Assembly: GCF_963576675.1 (NCBI RefSeq) | Contig: NC_088915.1 | Span: forward strand, 37,477,501 to 37,541,500 | Length of the DNA stretch: 64,000 nucleotides | Reading direction: 5' to 3' | Source: Euphorbia lathyris | Lineage: Eukaryota > Streptophyta > Magnoliopsida > Malpighiales > Euphorbiaceae | In this document: one piece after another, positions 34,966 through 47,420 of the stretch | Layout of the letters: each line of letters begins with the position of its first letter | How positions within the stretch are numbered: the stretch's first letter is position 1 | Translations under genes and position numbers: made by a program | Notes under the pieces: generated by a model | Seen by the model: the letters and a program-made list of their open reading frames with translations, nothing else | Told to the model about the DNA's origin: nothing | The model's database searches: none

Positions 34966-35493
34966 GATTTTCTCAGAGATTTTCGAGAGGTTTTGGGATT
35001 TGGAGAGTGAGAGAGATGAAAATATATTTGCCAAGGATTTTGAGTGTAAAGAGTGATAAGTGGGAATTCTTCCACTATTTATAGAAGTTCGAATTGATCC
35101 TAAACGTTTGAACTAGCCGTTTTACCTCGAGATGATCAATCGACAAAGATCCTGGCATTTATGACATGTTCGGCGCGTTCATTTTCTTCATTATTGCGAT
35201 TACGTCACCCTAGGTGGATATTTATGGCACGTGTGCTATCATTAATTGGACAAGTGAATTTTACTCAGTTTGTTAGAATACTGAACGTTTTGTGGTGCTG
35301 AGTGCACAGTTTTACTTAGAGGGTTTTCATACTGCTTTAGTAACTCAGCCTAAGATAATCACTCAGCATGTATGTCTTACTCAGCATAGGGTGACTTTCT
35401 ATAACACATTTTAAGCTCAGCATGTAGAAGTTACTAAATTAGCACAAGTCACTCAACATGGTAATCACTCATCATTCAATTAAGCACATAGTA

Positions 35494-37080
35494 TTATTGA
35501 AGAGGATTAGACATACCGATAGCTTCCCTTAGTATGTTGAATTGTTCACGAGCCAAAGGCTTGGTGAAGATATCCGCAAGCTGTTCATCTGTTGGAACGT
35601 AGGTCAGCTTGATCTCACCCTTGAGTACATGATCCTTAATGAAGTGATGCCTTATGCTGACATGCTTCATCCTGCTATATTGGATTGGATTTTTAGATAG
35701 GTCAATGGTGCTTTCGTTGTCGCATTTGACTTTAATTGTTTCTGTTTTAACTCCGTAATCCTCAAGCTGTTGCTTAATCCATAGGACTTGTGCAACACAG
35801 CTTCCAGCAGCTACGTACTCAGCTTCAGTTGTAGACAGGGCAACTGATGATTGCTTCTTACTGAACCAAGATACCACACAGCTTCCAAGGAAGTGACATC
35901 CTCCCAAAGTACTTTTACGCTCTAGCTTATCTCGTCCATAGTCAGCATTAGTGTATCCAATGAGTGTGAAGTCATTTGAGGTTGGATACCATAAACCTGC
36001 ATTAACTGAGCTCTGCAAATATCTAAAGATTCTTTTTACAGCTATAAGGTGAGATTCCCTGGGGTCAGCTTGATATCTTGCACAATAACATACTGAGTAC
36101 TGAATATCAGGTCTACTAGCGGCAAGGTAAAGTAGAGAGCCAATCATACCTCGATATAGCTTGCTATCTACCGATTTACCTTTCTCATCTTTGCATAGGA
36201 CAGTGTCAGTACCCATTGGGGTTGATATGGGTTTACAATCTTCCATATCAAATTTCTTTAGCATTTCTTTGGCGTACTTAGACTGACTAATGAAGATGTC
36301 ATTCTTACCTTGCTTGATTTGAAGTCCAAGGGAGAAGTTGAGTTCGCCCATCATAGACATCTCGAACTCAGTTTGCATCTTTTTACTAAACTCTTTGCAC
36401 AAGGATTCGTCAGTAGCACCAAAGATTATATCGTCTACGTAAATTTATGCCAGCAGGGTATGTTTACCATTTTTCTTAATGAACAAGGTTGTGTCAGCTT
36501 TGCCTCTGACATAATTCCTGGTCAGCAGGAAGTTGGTCAACCTCTCATACCAAGCTCTTGGAGCTTGCTTCAGGCCATATAAGGCCTTCTTGAGTTTATA
36601 AACATGGTTTGGAAGTTTTGGATCTTCAAACCCTGGAGGCTGAGTAACATATACCTCCTCGTTTATAAAGCCATTAAGAAAAGCACTTTTAACATCCATT
36701 TGATATAATTTAAAGTTCATATAGCTAGCATATGCACACAATATACGTATAGCCTCTAACCTAACAACGGGTGTAAAGGTTTCACCGTAGTCAATGCCCT
36801 CTTGCTGACTATAGCCTTGGGCTACAAGTCGGGCTTTATTTCTAACTACGTTGCCTTGCTCATCTAGTTTATTTCTAAAGACCCACTTAGTTCCTATGGT
36901 CTTTTGATTCCTAGGTGTTGGTACTAAATCCCATACCTCATTTCTTGTGAATTGATCAAGCTCTTCTTGCATAGCATTGATCCAATATTCATCATGCTCA
37001 GCATCGGGGAAGTTCTTTGGCTCATTTACTGAGACGAATGCAACATTCCCAAGATACTTTCTGAGCTGATCTCTTGTCAT
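35494..37080 (-). pseudogene. Copia reverse transcriptase and RNase H
   Basis: RT motifs: [59 protein letters not shown] and IYVDDIIFG. RNase H: STLGGCHFLGSCVVSWFSKK, ALSTTEAEYVAAGSCVAQ and the end HVLKGEIKLTYVPTDEQLAD. One TAA at 36445-36447, just before IYVDD, splits it; a Gln codon is one transition away. The domain order GAG-PR-INT-RT-RH is the copia order. Confidence 0.93.
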
Positions 37081-37084
37081 CAGC

Positions 37085-38218
37085 TTGTTGTCAGCGGCAT
37101 CAAGAATGGACTTCTCCGAATGTCCTCTTGGAATTTTTATTTCTTTAGGTAATGTTGAGTTGTCTGGAATAGGTGTTTCTACAATATCTGTAGGAATAGA
37201 TTGGTCAGCAAAGGTAATTTCGGGTTCGTGTTTACCTTTGGTCAGCCCTTGTACTGATGACTCAGTGGCTCCAGTTTGGTCAGCGGAAGCTGAGCTCGGT
37301 TCATCTTCGGCGGACTGAGTTGTCTTTCCTGCAGGGTCAGTTTCATCGAACTCTATATGGACAGACTCTTCAACAACTTGAGTTCGTTTATTATATACTC
37401 TATATGCTTTACTGTTAGTCGAATACCCTAAAAAGACCGGTTCGTCAGCTTTAGCATCAAATTTTGCAAGGTTATCTTTTGTATTGAGTATAAAACATTT
37501 ACACCCAAAGGCACGAAAGTAGCCAATGTTGGGCTTCCGTCCTTTCCAAAGTTCATAAGGGGTTTTCTTGAGTATAGGTCTAACTAAAGCCCTATTGAGT
37601 ATATAGCATGCTGTGTGGACAGCTTCACCCTAGAAATACTTTGGAAGCCTATTTTCGCTTAGCATTGTCCTTGCAATTTCGACAATTGTTCTGTTCTTCC
37701 TTTCAACAACCCCATTTTGTTGAGGAGTTCTAGGAGCAGAGAAATTGTGGTCAATACCACTAGTTTCACAGAATTCGTCAAACTGTTGGTTTTTGAATTC
37801 TCCACCATTGTCGCTTCTAACATGAGTTACTTTTAGGTCTTTGTCATTTTCAAGCTTTTTAATCAATGTTGTGAACATCTCAAAAGTTTCATCCTTGCTA
37901 CTCAGCAGGATGATCCAAGTATACCGAGAGAAATCATCTACAATGACTAAGGAGAATTTCTTATCGCCCAAGCTGAGTGGCTGGACAGGTCCGAAAAGGT
38001 CCAAATGTAGTAATTACAATGGTCTCTTGGTTGAGACAATGTTTTTACTTTGAAAAGACTTTTTCGTTTGTTTACCTTGCTGACAAGCATTACATAATTG
38101 ATCTTTTTCAAATTTCAATTTGGGCAATCCCTCAACTAGTTGCTTTCTAGCCAATTTGGCAAGGAGGTCCATGCTTACATGACCAAGTCTCCTATGCCAT
38201 AGCCAGGAGTTATCCTCT
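37085..38218 (-). pseudogene. Copia integrase
   Basis: HHCC finger WHRRLGHVSMDLLAKLAR ... CNACQQGKQTKKSF at about 38190-38050, core with VDDFSRYTW, RSDNGGEFKNQQFDEF and PQQNGVVERKNRTI, and a C-terminal region with [13 protein letters not shown] and [20 protein letters not shown]. Stops: TAA near 38015 and TAG at 37630-37632 (PKYF then Trp-type position before GEAVH). Both fit single transitions. Confidence 0.9.
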
Positions 38219-38640
38219 TTAGATACTAAGCATATATTTTTTTGAAAACTGTTTTTCTAAACTCAACATATATACATTGTCAACTCGAGGGGCAGTTAAA
38301 ATCAAATTGTTTGTTTTTTCCTCGAGTATCCGACACTGAGTAGCATCAAATATAACCTGTCTACCGCTATAACAAAGCTGAGCTACACTCAATAGGTTAT
38401 ATTTGAGACCCTTAACTAAGGAGACTGACTCAATGGTGAGGTTACCTCTGATAGTACCTGATCCTACTATCTTTCCCTTTTTATTATCTCCAAAGCTTAC
38501 GTTGCCACCTTGTTTAAGCTCAAGTGTGATGAACTGAGTTTCATCACCAGTCATATGCCTCGAGCATGTGCTGTCAATATACCAAAGCTTTGACTTCTCC
38601 ACGCATCTCAGGCTCACCTGTATTTTAAATCATTCAAATT
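38219..38640 (-). pseudogene. Copia protease and gag-pre-integrase region
   Basis: LWYIDSTCSRHMTGD carries the copia protease site, with DST in place of the usual DSG, so Gly is replaced by Thr and activity is doubtful. Then GSGTIRGNLTIESVSLVKGL and KYNLLSVAQLC, the usual gag-pre-integrase pattern. Confidence 0.8.
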
Positions 38641-40416
38641 TAGGTACGCAATTCTTTTTGGGTCCTCGTTTGTTAGCATAAGCAGGTGCTATATCATGTT
38701 TTAACTTGTGACGACATATATTTATGGTGTGGCCTTATTTACCACAGAAGTCACAATGAGTTACCCTTTTTGGGTGACTCTGTTTTTTGTCAGCACCATT
38801 GTGCTGAGCATGCCAACATACCTTAGTGGTATGCCCTTTCTTTCCGCAGAAGTCACATTGGACAATCCGCTTGTTATACCAACACACATCTCTTGTGTGT
38901 CCCCTTTTTCCACAACAGTCACATTGAGTGAACTGTCTATGCTGACTAGTACCTGAGTACTCAGCATGGGATTTATTTTTGTTTGAGCCTTTAGTTTGGC
39001 TTTGTAGGTATGTGACATCCTTTTCAGTTTCTTTGAATCTGACTGGACTTCCGAGACAAACTTATGCATAATTTCTATGTTACTATGCAATGTTGAGTTG
39101 TCTTGGAGAAGATATCGAAGGTCACTGAGCTTGACCTCTTCAATCTCGTCACACCGCCTGCTGAGTGCTTTTATTTTCTTATTACACTTTTTAGTCAGTG
39201 TATATAAATCACTCAGGGCGTTAATCATTTCATTTCTAAGCAAGTGTAAGGATGTTACCTCATTTGAGTATTCCTCCTGTTCAGATTCTTCAGAGAGGTC
39301 AGCTTGCTCAGATCGAGTGTGGTCAGCAGCGTCATCGACCATGAAGCATATGTTTGCTGACTCGGTGGCATCAACTTCTGACGATGTTGAGTCGTCGCTG
39401 TCACTCCATATGGCCACCATTGCCTTTTTGCTTCCCTTCTTGTCTTTCTTTAGATTAGGGCAGCTTGACTTAATGTGCCCAGTTTGATGGCACTCAAAGC
39501 ACGTGACAGGCTTGGAGCTGTCCTTTTTGTATTTGTCACTGGACTCAGCTTTGTACCTATCACCTCTTCTAAATTGCCTCTTGCTGTTCTTTTCATTCTT
39601 TCTGAACAGCTTCTTCATCTTCCTTGTGAACATGGCCATTTCCTCATCATCTGATGAGTCAGCTTCGGTTGAGTCAGCTTTCATGACAAGTGATTTTTGT
39701 TTCTTATCTTCTGACTTTTCTTTTGCTTCAAAATTTTTCATAGAGATCTCATGAGTTAGCAGAGATCCGATCAGCTCATCGTATTTATATGTGGTCAGGT
39801 CTTGAGCTTCCTCCACAGCAGTTTTCTTAGCTTGCCAGCTCTTGGGTAAGCTTCTCAGGATTTTCTTCACCTGCTCTTCTTCAGTGAAATTCTTGCCGAG
39901 CCTCTTTAGCTCATTTATGATGTTGGTGAATCTAGCGTTCATTACAGAGATGTCCTCATTGTCATTCATCTCGAACAGCTCGTATAGTCTCATATGTTGG
40001 TTCACCTTTGACTCCTTGACCTTGCTTGTACCTTCGTAGGTTACTTCAAGCTTTTTCCAAATCTCCTGTGCTGACTCACAACCTGAAATCTTATTGTATT
40101 CTGCAGCATCTAACACACAGTGAAGCATATTGATAGCCGAAGCATTGTTTTGTAATTTTTTAAGGTCATCTTCTGACCACTCAGTTTCACTCTTAACAAT
40201 TTTCTCATTGTCAACAGTTTTATATGGCACATATGGGCCTTGAACTATTGCAAGCCATGCACTCATATTTGTGGCTTGAATGAAGTTCTTCATCCTATTC
40301 TTCTAGAACGTATAATTAGATCCAAAAAATAGGGGAGGCCGACTAATTGATAATCCCTCAGGGAGTATCTGTGTTGTTTGGTTCCTTGGAAGGAAACGAG
40401 TGCTCTTCTCAGCCAT
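38640..40416 (-). pseudogene. Copia gag with four CCHC knuckles
   Basis: Starts at the ATG at 40416 (MAEKSTRFLPRNQ). An early TAG near 40303 replaces the Trp of the NYTFW motif. Gag (UBN2-like) follows: WLAIVQGPYVPYKTVD, AKEIWKKLEVTYEG-type, LKRLGKNFTEEEQVKKILRS. Knuckle 1 is CFECHQTGHIKSSC. After a one-base frameshift near 38971-38980 the other frame gives CDCCGKRGHTRDVC, CDFCGKKGHTTKVC and CDFCGK(stop)GHTINIC. So the original protein had four CCHC knuckles. Confidence 0.85.
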
Positions 40417-40465
40417 TTATCGAGATCACCTCAAGATAGTTATATCTTTGAGTAGTGAGCTATTA

Positions 40466-40478
40466 GGCTCTGATACCA
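40466..40478 (-). other. Copia primer-binding site
   Basis: Minus-strand TGGTATCAGAGCC, two bases after the LTR end, complementary to initiator tRNA-Met, the usual copia PBS. It is not a tRNA gene. Confidence 0.95.
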
Positions 40479-40480
40479 CT

Positions 40481-40762
40481 TGTTGGTCCCGTGTGATTAG
40501 TTCCAGGGGGGTTAGGAACTAATATAACTTTTTCGTTTTAATTAAGCTGACTTAATATATTTTCTTGAGTTAGTTAACTCAGCTTTGGTCAGCACGGGCG
40601 ATTATAGTGTAAGACAGCTTTAGTCAAATGTTGACTAGAACTATTTTATGTATGAGTTGGGAATTGACACTATTGTGGTCAGCTTCCAACTTAGCACTCT
40701 TATTTACTCAATGTCAGTTTAAACAATTTATATGCTGAGTAAATATGACAAGCAACACATAC

Positions 40763-40810
<48 letters not shown>

Positions 40811-41994
40811 AGAGAGAGTTAGAGATTACTCAGTACGACTTATCCTGGTTCGGCCTCTCCGCCTACGTCCAGTCCCCAGAATCCCTCCGAGCTTTTTAAA
40901 TCCAATACTGAGCTCTTTAAAGGTAGAGCACAAACCGTTTACAAGGCAGTTGAATATGCAAGAGTACCGTCCTCTATTCGTCTACTCAACTCCTACTAAG
41001 TGCTATAACTAAACACCTAGATTTCTCTATCACTAAGCACTCAACACCGAGTACTCAGCACAACACTCTCAATTTTTACAATTGATACAAATTGTTCTTT
41101 TCGGATGAAGAACACTTTAGATGATTACAGAAAATCAATCTAGCTTTTACACAAGAATAGAAATTTGGTGTAAGATCTCTTTTGGCTTTTGTGTGCTTTG
41201 TATGTATACTCTTTTGGTTCTTGTTGTGTTCGGCTAATGATCCAAGAATGATCATGTCCTTATATAGTTGATGTCTGAAGCAGAAATGATTCGAGTCTTT
41301 GGATTTGTCCGTTGATCCAAACAGCTCCTTTTTGAGACAAGTTCTGGTTAGCTTCAGTTTTGCAGGCCAATCCTGTCGTCTGAATTCCGCAGGCGTCAGG
41401 TTTGTCTTCTTCTTGCAGATTTCATCTTCTTGTGCCAGTTCGTCTTTTAGCTAACGAACAGTTGACCCATGTATCTCGAAATTGGCTTTTGCGTAATTCC
41501 AAGGTTTCTATTATTGGTGCAGACAGTTGTCGGAGCTTGTCTTTTAGCAAACGGATCATTCATGCTATCCTGAAGATCACTCAGCTTGTCTTTGATAGCC
41601 GTTGTTTGTGATTGTTTGCTAATGCATATACTGAGTTCTCTTTTACTCAGCTTCCATGGTCAGCTTCCTTCTGCAAGACATAGTTCTCGGAAGACTTTTC
41701 TACTTTTGATACTGAGTTTTCGTTCCACTCAGCTTCTTGATCTTTAAGCTTCTGTTCTGAATATGACTTATCTTCTCTCACGTTGAGTTCCACTCTACTC
41801 AGCTTGTGTTGTGATCTTATGCTGACTTCGTCCTGTCTTACTTTTTATTTCTATTTGTATTTATATTTATACTCAACATTGAACAAACATATTAGTACAA
41901 TTAAATCAAAGCACTTAAATTTAATTGTCCCTTAATCATGGATTAACTTAAATAATTTTGTCAAATCAAAATCATGTGGAAAGGTGTTTCAACA
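40481..41994 (-). repeat. Copia 5' LTR
   Basis: 1514 bp; plus-strand ends TGTTGGTCCC and GTGTTTCAACA. A minus-strand TATATAAGG lies near 41270-41262. It contains an AT microsatellite. It is related to the solo LTR at 9757-11088. Confidence 0.93.
40765..40808. repeat. (AT)n microsatellite
   Basis: An uninterrupted run of about 22 AT dinucleotides inside the copia LTR. The solo copy at 9757-11088 has no such run at the matching place. Confidence 0.95.
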
Positions 41995-42038
41995 GGCAAC
42001 ACTTGTGCAACTGATTTCAGAAGTACCTCCTTACCCGC
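41995..42038 (-). pseudogene. LINE-2 ORF2 fragment (inner piece)
   Basis: Minus translation [14 protein letters not shown], matching the LINE-1 region [14 protein letters not shown]. It is caught between the copia LTR (41994) and LARD-B (42039). It joins in frame to the fragment at 48518. Confidence 0.85.
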
Positions 42039-43608
42039 TGATGCTCGTAAAATATATAGCATTTAATAGGACAAGTGTATCCTATCGCAACAAGTAATAT
42101 TGTGCTAAGCATGAGATCGAACCACAAAGACTATTTGTTATAATTAGTAAATCTATCTAGAGTGATTTAATTGTTTAGAGGGTTGAATAATATATTGGGT
42201 TTTGTCTAATTAACTAGTTAAATGAAATAACAAAATAAGCAATAAAGCAAACAATTAACAGGGTAGAAGGTGGACAATCTAGGCTGAGGATCCTTTGATT
42301 AAATCCTATATATGAGTTTAGGGAGTTCAAATTTATGTTTTACCAGTGATTGACGGTAATTGTCCTAATAAGAAAGACAAATGTGATCAAGATTCATCTA
42401 ACCTATTCACATGCATTCAGGTGACGGCTTGATTAGGCATATACCCTAGGTCATGCAAAGCATTAGGTCCTTTGGCAACTAGCCCAGCCACGAGGCTGCA
42501 CTCCTAGTGGTCTCTAGCGAGGTCAGGTTTACACAGGGTCGGCATAGATAATTCCGTGGTCAGGTTCTCGTCTATCTATAATCCTATCTTTGTCAGGTTT
42601 ATAGGCATTAGGCATAGTATATACATAAAGCAGGCTAGTTGATCGTCATCGAGTCTTATTCTAGCAAAAATCCTATTCCTGACAATTTCTAGGTATTAAG
42701 CATGCATAAATTGATGAATCAAAGGCCCTAGATCCCTAATCATACATATTCATACAATCAATTTCATCCCCATCCCAGATTGGATGGGGATCAGTTCATA
42801 GACAAACCAATCATAGCAATAGGAATAATGGAAAACATCTTTAATTTATTATAGAGGTAAAAGATAAAAGGGCAAGAGAGAAATCTAGAACCCGTTTGTC
42901 TGATCCGATTACACAATAGAAGATAACGAGCTTCTCCCATTAATTGTTCTTCGAAAGAAAATAAGAACTGAAATAAACCTAATCTATAAAGCTGGAAAAT
43001 AAACTAAACTAAAAGCTAAAATTCTATATTGTGATGGCTAAAAGAAAAATCCGTCTCCCCGAAGAACTGAGATTAGCTCGCTATTTATAGACACAGCAAG
43101 TAACCCTAGGTGTCCCGAGGGTACAAAGGTCGTTTTCTATACTAAAAAGGGGTTTTAAGACTTTATAATTCGAGATTCCAACAGGGGAGAGGCGTTTTTG
43201 CGCCTCTCCCGCCTCGTCTCATCGAGACGATGCCTGTCTCGTCGAGACAGGTTTGTGTCTCGACGAGACAGTGCATGTATCGACGAGACAGGCTCCTAAA
43301 TGGGGCAGGATGTCCGGTTTTTCTCCGTTTGGGTCCCTGGTCTTCCGAAATTTGCTTTGATGGTCCCTGACGAATCCCAAAAGTACTTCGACGGTCCCTG
43401 AATTGTCCGGACATGCTCCAAAAGGCTTGGGTCTGGTTCGGAAATGCTCAAATAGTCCTAAAAACACCTGAAAATACAGAAAATGCCATAAATAACGGAA
43501 ATTGCTAATTTTAACTAAAAGATAATAAAACGATACTGAAATTAAAAGGAAATAAAGCAAAAACGAACTAAAATGATCCTACAAACCCTATACAAATGGG
43601 AGCTATCA
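42039..43608 (-). repeat. LARD-B 3' LTR
   Basis: 1570 bp. TATA box TATAAATAG on the minus strand at 43089-43081. The palindrome array is at 43215-43290, upstream in minus sense, with a GAGAGGCG...CGCCTCTC hairpin between about 43190 and 43209. Confidence 0.9.
43215..43290 (-). repeat. Palindrome array TGTCTCG-N-CGAGACA, 3' LTR copy
   Basis: Four units starting near 43214, 43235, 43256 and 43276 (spacing 20-21 bp), arms GTCTCG/CGAGAC around one base (A or T). The last unit has one arm change (GTATCG). Confidence 0.93.
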
Positions 43609-45653
43609 AAATCCCCATACTTGAATCTTGCTTGTCCTCAAGCAAGACAGAATTCAAAACAGAGAAAAATCAACAAATAGCTCCCGTACAAAAACAAGAA
43701 TCTACTGCACTTTATTATCCACAACAATTCAGACTACTCATTTTGCAATTAAAAACATAATGAACCTCAGACGAGTCTCCAAAACTGATTAATTTGGTTT
43801 TATCGATCAACACTTCATGAAAACGAAAGAAAAAGACTAAAATTGATAGCTCACAAGTGGTCACTCTAACGCTCAAGTGTTTGGGTGAATTTTTTTTATT
43901 TGTAAGCTCTCTACATTTAATTGTACAAAGTGGTCATATTGGGATTGCATCATCCATCCGGTCAAAATTAATGCATTAAAATTAAACAAAATCATAGGTC
44001 TTTAAAGGGTTGTAACATTGGCTAAAGGTTGGGGTAGGAAAAAGGAAATTTATAGGCAAAAAGTTAATGACTCAAATAGTTAAGATTTTTGCAAAAAGGA
44101 CACATTTTTCGCATTAGGGGGCTATCAACCACCTCCCCACACTTAAATCTTGCTTGTCCTCAAGCAAGTCAGAATCCTAAAGGGACACATTTTCCGCTAT
44201 GTATAAGAAGGTTTAAGCTCAAGGTTGTTTTTGTGATTCAAAAAAAATAGTCGAAAAACAACTAAAATACGTCTTTTATCCTTTCCTCTATAATTTATTA
44301 TTATTATTTATTTTTTTTATTCGGTTTTTAACCAAATTTTTCTTTTTTTCGAAATAGAGGGGAAAAAGAGTGAAATTCAAATGGCTGAAGGTTGCTTCTT
44401 CTATTAAAATTACAACCTTTTAATGCTTGCTAGCGGGAATTTGAAGGATAGATGTGTCTAAGGATTTATCAAAACTAAATTGAGTCAATTAACTTGGGTG
44501 AGAAAGGATATTTAAGAAGGCTAAGGTTTGTAACAGGGTTGATCAAAGAAACGGGTAAATATAGGCTCAAATGGGCTTATCTAGTGGATTTGTTAAGGGA
44601 TTTTGGCTAAACAAAGAATAGGCTAAATTCATAAAGGGCTATACCTAGGTTGCCTAATCATTTCAAGTTCAATAAAAACAGTATTGGATGCAATTCCTAT
44701 TAGCACAATGACAATAAATGTAATCCCATACCTAAGAGATCAATTGTGCCTAAATATGAGTCTAAAAATATTGATCTTTCTGACTCTAACACACAATTTA
44801 AGGGTTATTTGTATCAATCCTAGCCTCAACTAACGATCCGTTCCATGTCAATTTTAGGCAAACAATACTCTTTGGAGACTCAAACGTTGTTCAAGATTTT
44901 TTCATGCATCAATTTCATTTAGAATGTGCAAATTTTTTAGCGCATTGTCAACTGTATTATTGGGATAGCTAAATGTATCAAATTCAACTGCCTAGGATTC
45001 TTTTTATTCCTAGAAAAATAAAAAACAAACAAAAACATAAAGAACGAAATCCTAAAATTAAAACAAAAACATAAGAAATTAATGGCAAGAATCAAAAGCC
45101 ATTCTATCCTATTACCTCCCCCCCCCCCCCACACTTACACATGCATTTACTTCAAAAAAATCCATAAAAGCAAAACATAAAATGCAGAAAAAAAATATGA
45201 TAGAAAAACTCCCTCAGGGGTGGCTGTCACTCCAACCCCGAATGTCCGATGCTAAGCTGTTGAGATCCAAACGAATGTCCTGGAAATCAATTTACTGTTG
45301 GCGAGTGTTTTGCTTATAGGGTCCTGCCATTAGAAAAAAAAGAAAGAAATAAGCATAAAAAGAAAACAAAAAGAGAAAAAAAAATTACGGAATTTTTTGT
45401 ATGTGTGTGTCTCGTCGAGACAAACAGGTGTCTCGATGAGACGAGGCAACAAACCCGAAAATAATATATGTATTTTTTTATATACAAATCTAAACAATTA
45501 CTCAACCTATTCAATTTACATAGATTATAATCGAAATAGTCCCCGAAAACAGCGCCAAAAACTTGATGGTGGTGTTGTCGGGTATTTATAATTTAATCTA
45601 ATTATAAACGAAATAGTTCCCGACAAATTTAATCTAATTCTAAACGAAATAGT
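43609..45653 (-). other. LARD-B non-coding interior
   Basis: No coding region. The phrase CTTGCTTGTCCTCAAGCAAG appears twice (near 43620 and 44150), so the purine-tract region is duplicated. A C-run lies near 45118-45130, and two more copies of the array motif are near 45407-45442 (GTCTCGTCGAGAC, GTCTCGATGAGAC). The part around 45540-45670 repeats AAACGAAATAGT with ACGGCGCCAAAAACTTGATG. Confidence 0.7.
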
Positions 45654-45670
45654 CACCGGCAACGGCGCCA
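45654..45670 (-). other. LARD-B primer-binding site
   Basis: Minus-strand TGGCGCCGTTGCCGGTG, next to the 5' LTR end GAGCATCA. It has the same tRNA-Asp type as LARD-A. Confidence 0.8.
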
Positions 45671-46141
45671 AAAACTTGATGCTCGTAAAATATATAGCAT
45701 TTAATAGGACAAGTGTATCCTATCACAACAAGTAATATTGTGCTAAGCACGAGATCGAACCACAAAGACTATTTGTTATAATTAGTAAATCTACCTAGAG
45801 TGATCTAATTGTTTAGAGGGTTGAATAATATATTGGGTTTTGTCTAATTAACTAATTAAATGAAATAACAAAATAAGCAATAAAGTGAATAATTAACAGG
45901 GCAGAAGGTGGACAATCTAGGCTGAGGAATCCTTTGATTAAATCCTATGTATGAGTTTAGGGAGTTCAGATTTATGTTTTACGAGTGATTGACGGTAATT
46001 GCCCTAATAAGAAAGACAAATGTGATCAAGATTCATCTAACCTATTCACATTCATTCGGGTGACAGCTTGATTAGGCATATACCCTAGGTCATGCAAAGC
46101 GTTAGGTTTTTTGGCAACTAAGGCTAAAGTCGTAGCCCAGC

Positions 46142-47420
46142 TGTTGTCCTCAGATGTGACTCTAGCAAGTGTACTAGATACAAGTAATAAAGTGATAAGT
46201 CAAGTATCGTCTCCACAGGGATTGAGATCCAAAATTATATGAGAAAATCGTTGTTGAACAGTGTGTGTGTGTAAAGGTATCTTCTTAGTAGGATTGATTG
46301 TTTGAGTTTGGTCAGTTAAGACAAAAGAGTGCTAAAGCTATAAAAGATATGACAAATAGATGACAGTTTAAAGGATAGAACAGGCTAAGCACTGCCGAAC
46401 AGGTTGTGCAAGGTCATACAATACTCCAACGAATTAGTGACAATACCAATGAAGTCAAAGTATCAGCTTTAATGCCCACTTAAGTCAACTTTCGTGTGTT
46501 CTTAAGTTCTTAAGATTTAATAGAACCAATAGCGTCCTAAAGGAACTTTCTTTCTTGCATTAAGATCAAAGCTGCATTTCTGTTAAGAAAACCTTTGACA
46601 CAACCATCTAACATGTCTGCTTCGATGTTGCGAGATTGATAGAGAAATCAGTGAAGATGCAAGTAGTGTCCTAACATTCATCTATCACATGCATAAATGC
46701 CGAAGCACAGAAATACAAACCATCATCAACACATCATTGGTAAAATACTACAAATTCATTGAAAGAGTTATAATACTTACATCACCGGCCCGGACTGGCC
46801 GTGCCTATTCAAAATGGATTACTCACTTATATCAAGCAGTGAGTAATCAGAAGTTCTTTTTGCATTCAGAAACTCCATTGGAGCTCTCTTCTATCGCCCC
46901 TAACAGTGACTTTTCTATTCTAAAAAAAATATCTGATGATGATGCCCCGTCTTTCCTTTACTACATCTATTTAAAGGAGAAAGACCGGGGCCAAAATTGG
47001 TACCCGAAAGTACCCTTTCAAAAGTAATACAGAAATAAGTCAACACTAACTACAACTAAACAAAATAGAAATGATTATGGATCCTTTTGACCCTTGAACA
47101 CTCAAGGGTCGAAACTTCTTATCATCATGTTACTTTAGGTAATGCCATCGAAACACTTTTCCACCTGCTGCCTCTGCCACGCCCACCTCTATTCTGTCGT
47201 TGTCCGTCATCAGAATATCCGACGTTTGACCGCTGGATCATAGAAAGGCTCTACTCCTCTTTGGCAGTTGCGAAACAAGCTGTTTCCAGCAAGTTTGGCT
47301 TTAATCTTTGCTTATCTGTAAAAAAACATTAATCAGCCCTTTATTCTTGCAATATAACATAAAAACACCCCAATTCTCGTATGAATATTATGTTAAACTT
47401 AGTCAATTTCATGCCTAACA
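46142..47420 (-). mobile_element. Solo LTR inside the LARD-B LTR
   Basis: Begins TGTTGTCCTCAGATGTG and ends ATGCCTAACA; flanked by perfect CCAGC (46137-46141 and 47421-47425). The phrase GTATCGTCTCCACAGGGATTG near its left side resembles the LTR end next to the PBS in many plant gypsy elements, hence minus. It is absent from the other LARD-B LTR, so it inserted after LARD-B. Confidence 0.92.

Larger units (their letters stand above)
32922..41994 (-). mobile_element. Ty1/copia element with extra 3' ORF, 3' LTR missing
   Basis: Minus-strand order: 5' LTR (41994-40481), PBS, gag, protease, integrase, RT, RNase H, a spacer, then an extra ORF (34965-32922) cut by the Tat LTR. An ORF after pol is known from SIRE/Maximus-like copia elements, so that group is likely. 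It lies in LINE-2 at 41995. Because the Tat element is truncated on its far side, the copia 3' end and 3' LTR are not in the window. Confidence 0.9.

Noticed and set aside
40466..40478. tRNA gene
   Set aside because: Only the 13 bp primer-binding site is present; no cloverleaf surrounds it. The same holds for the PBS at 13684, 29978 and 45654.
46689..47332. Two ORFs in the solo LTR (112 and 81 codons)
   Set aside because: They lie within an LTR and match no family; chance open frames.
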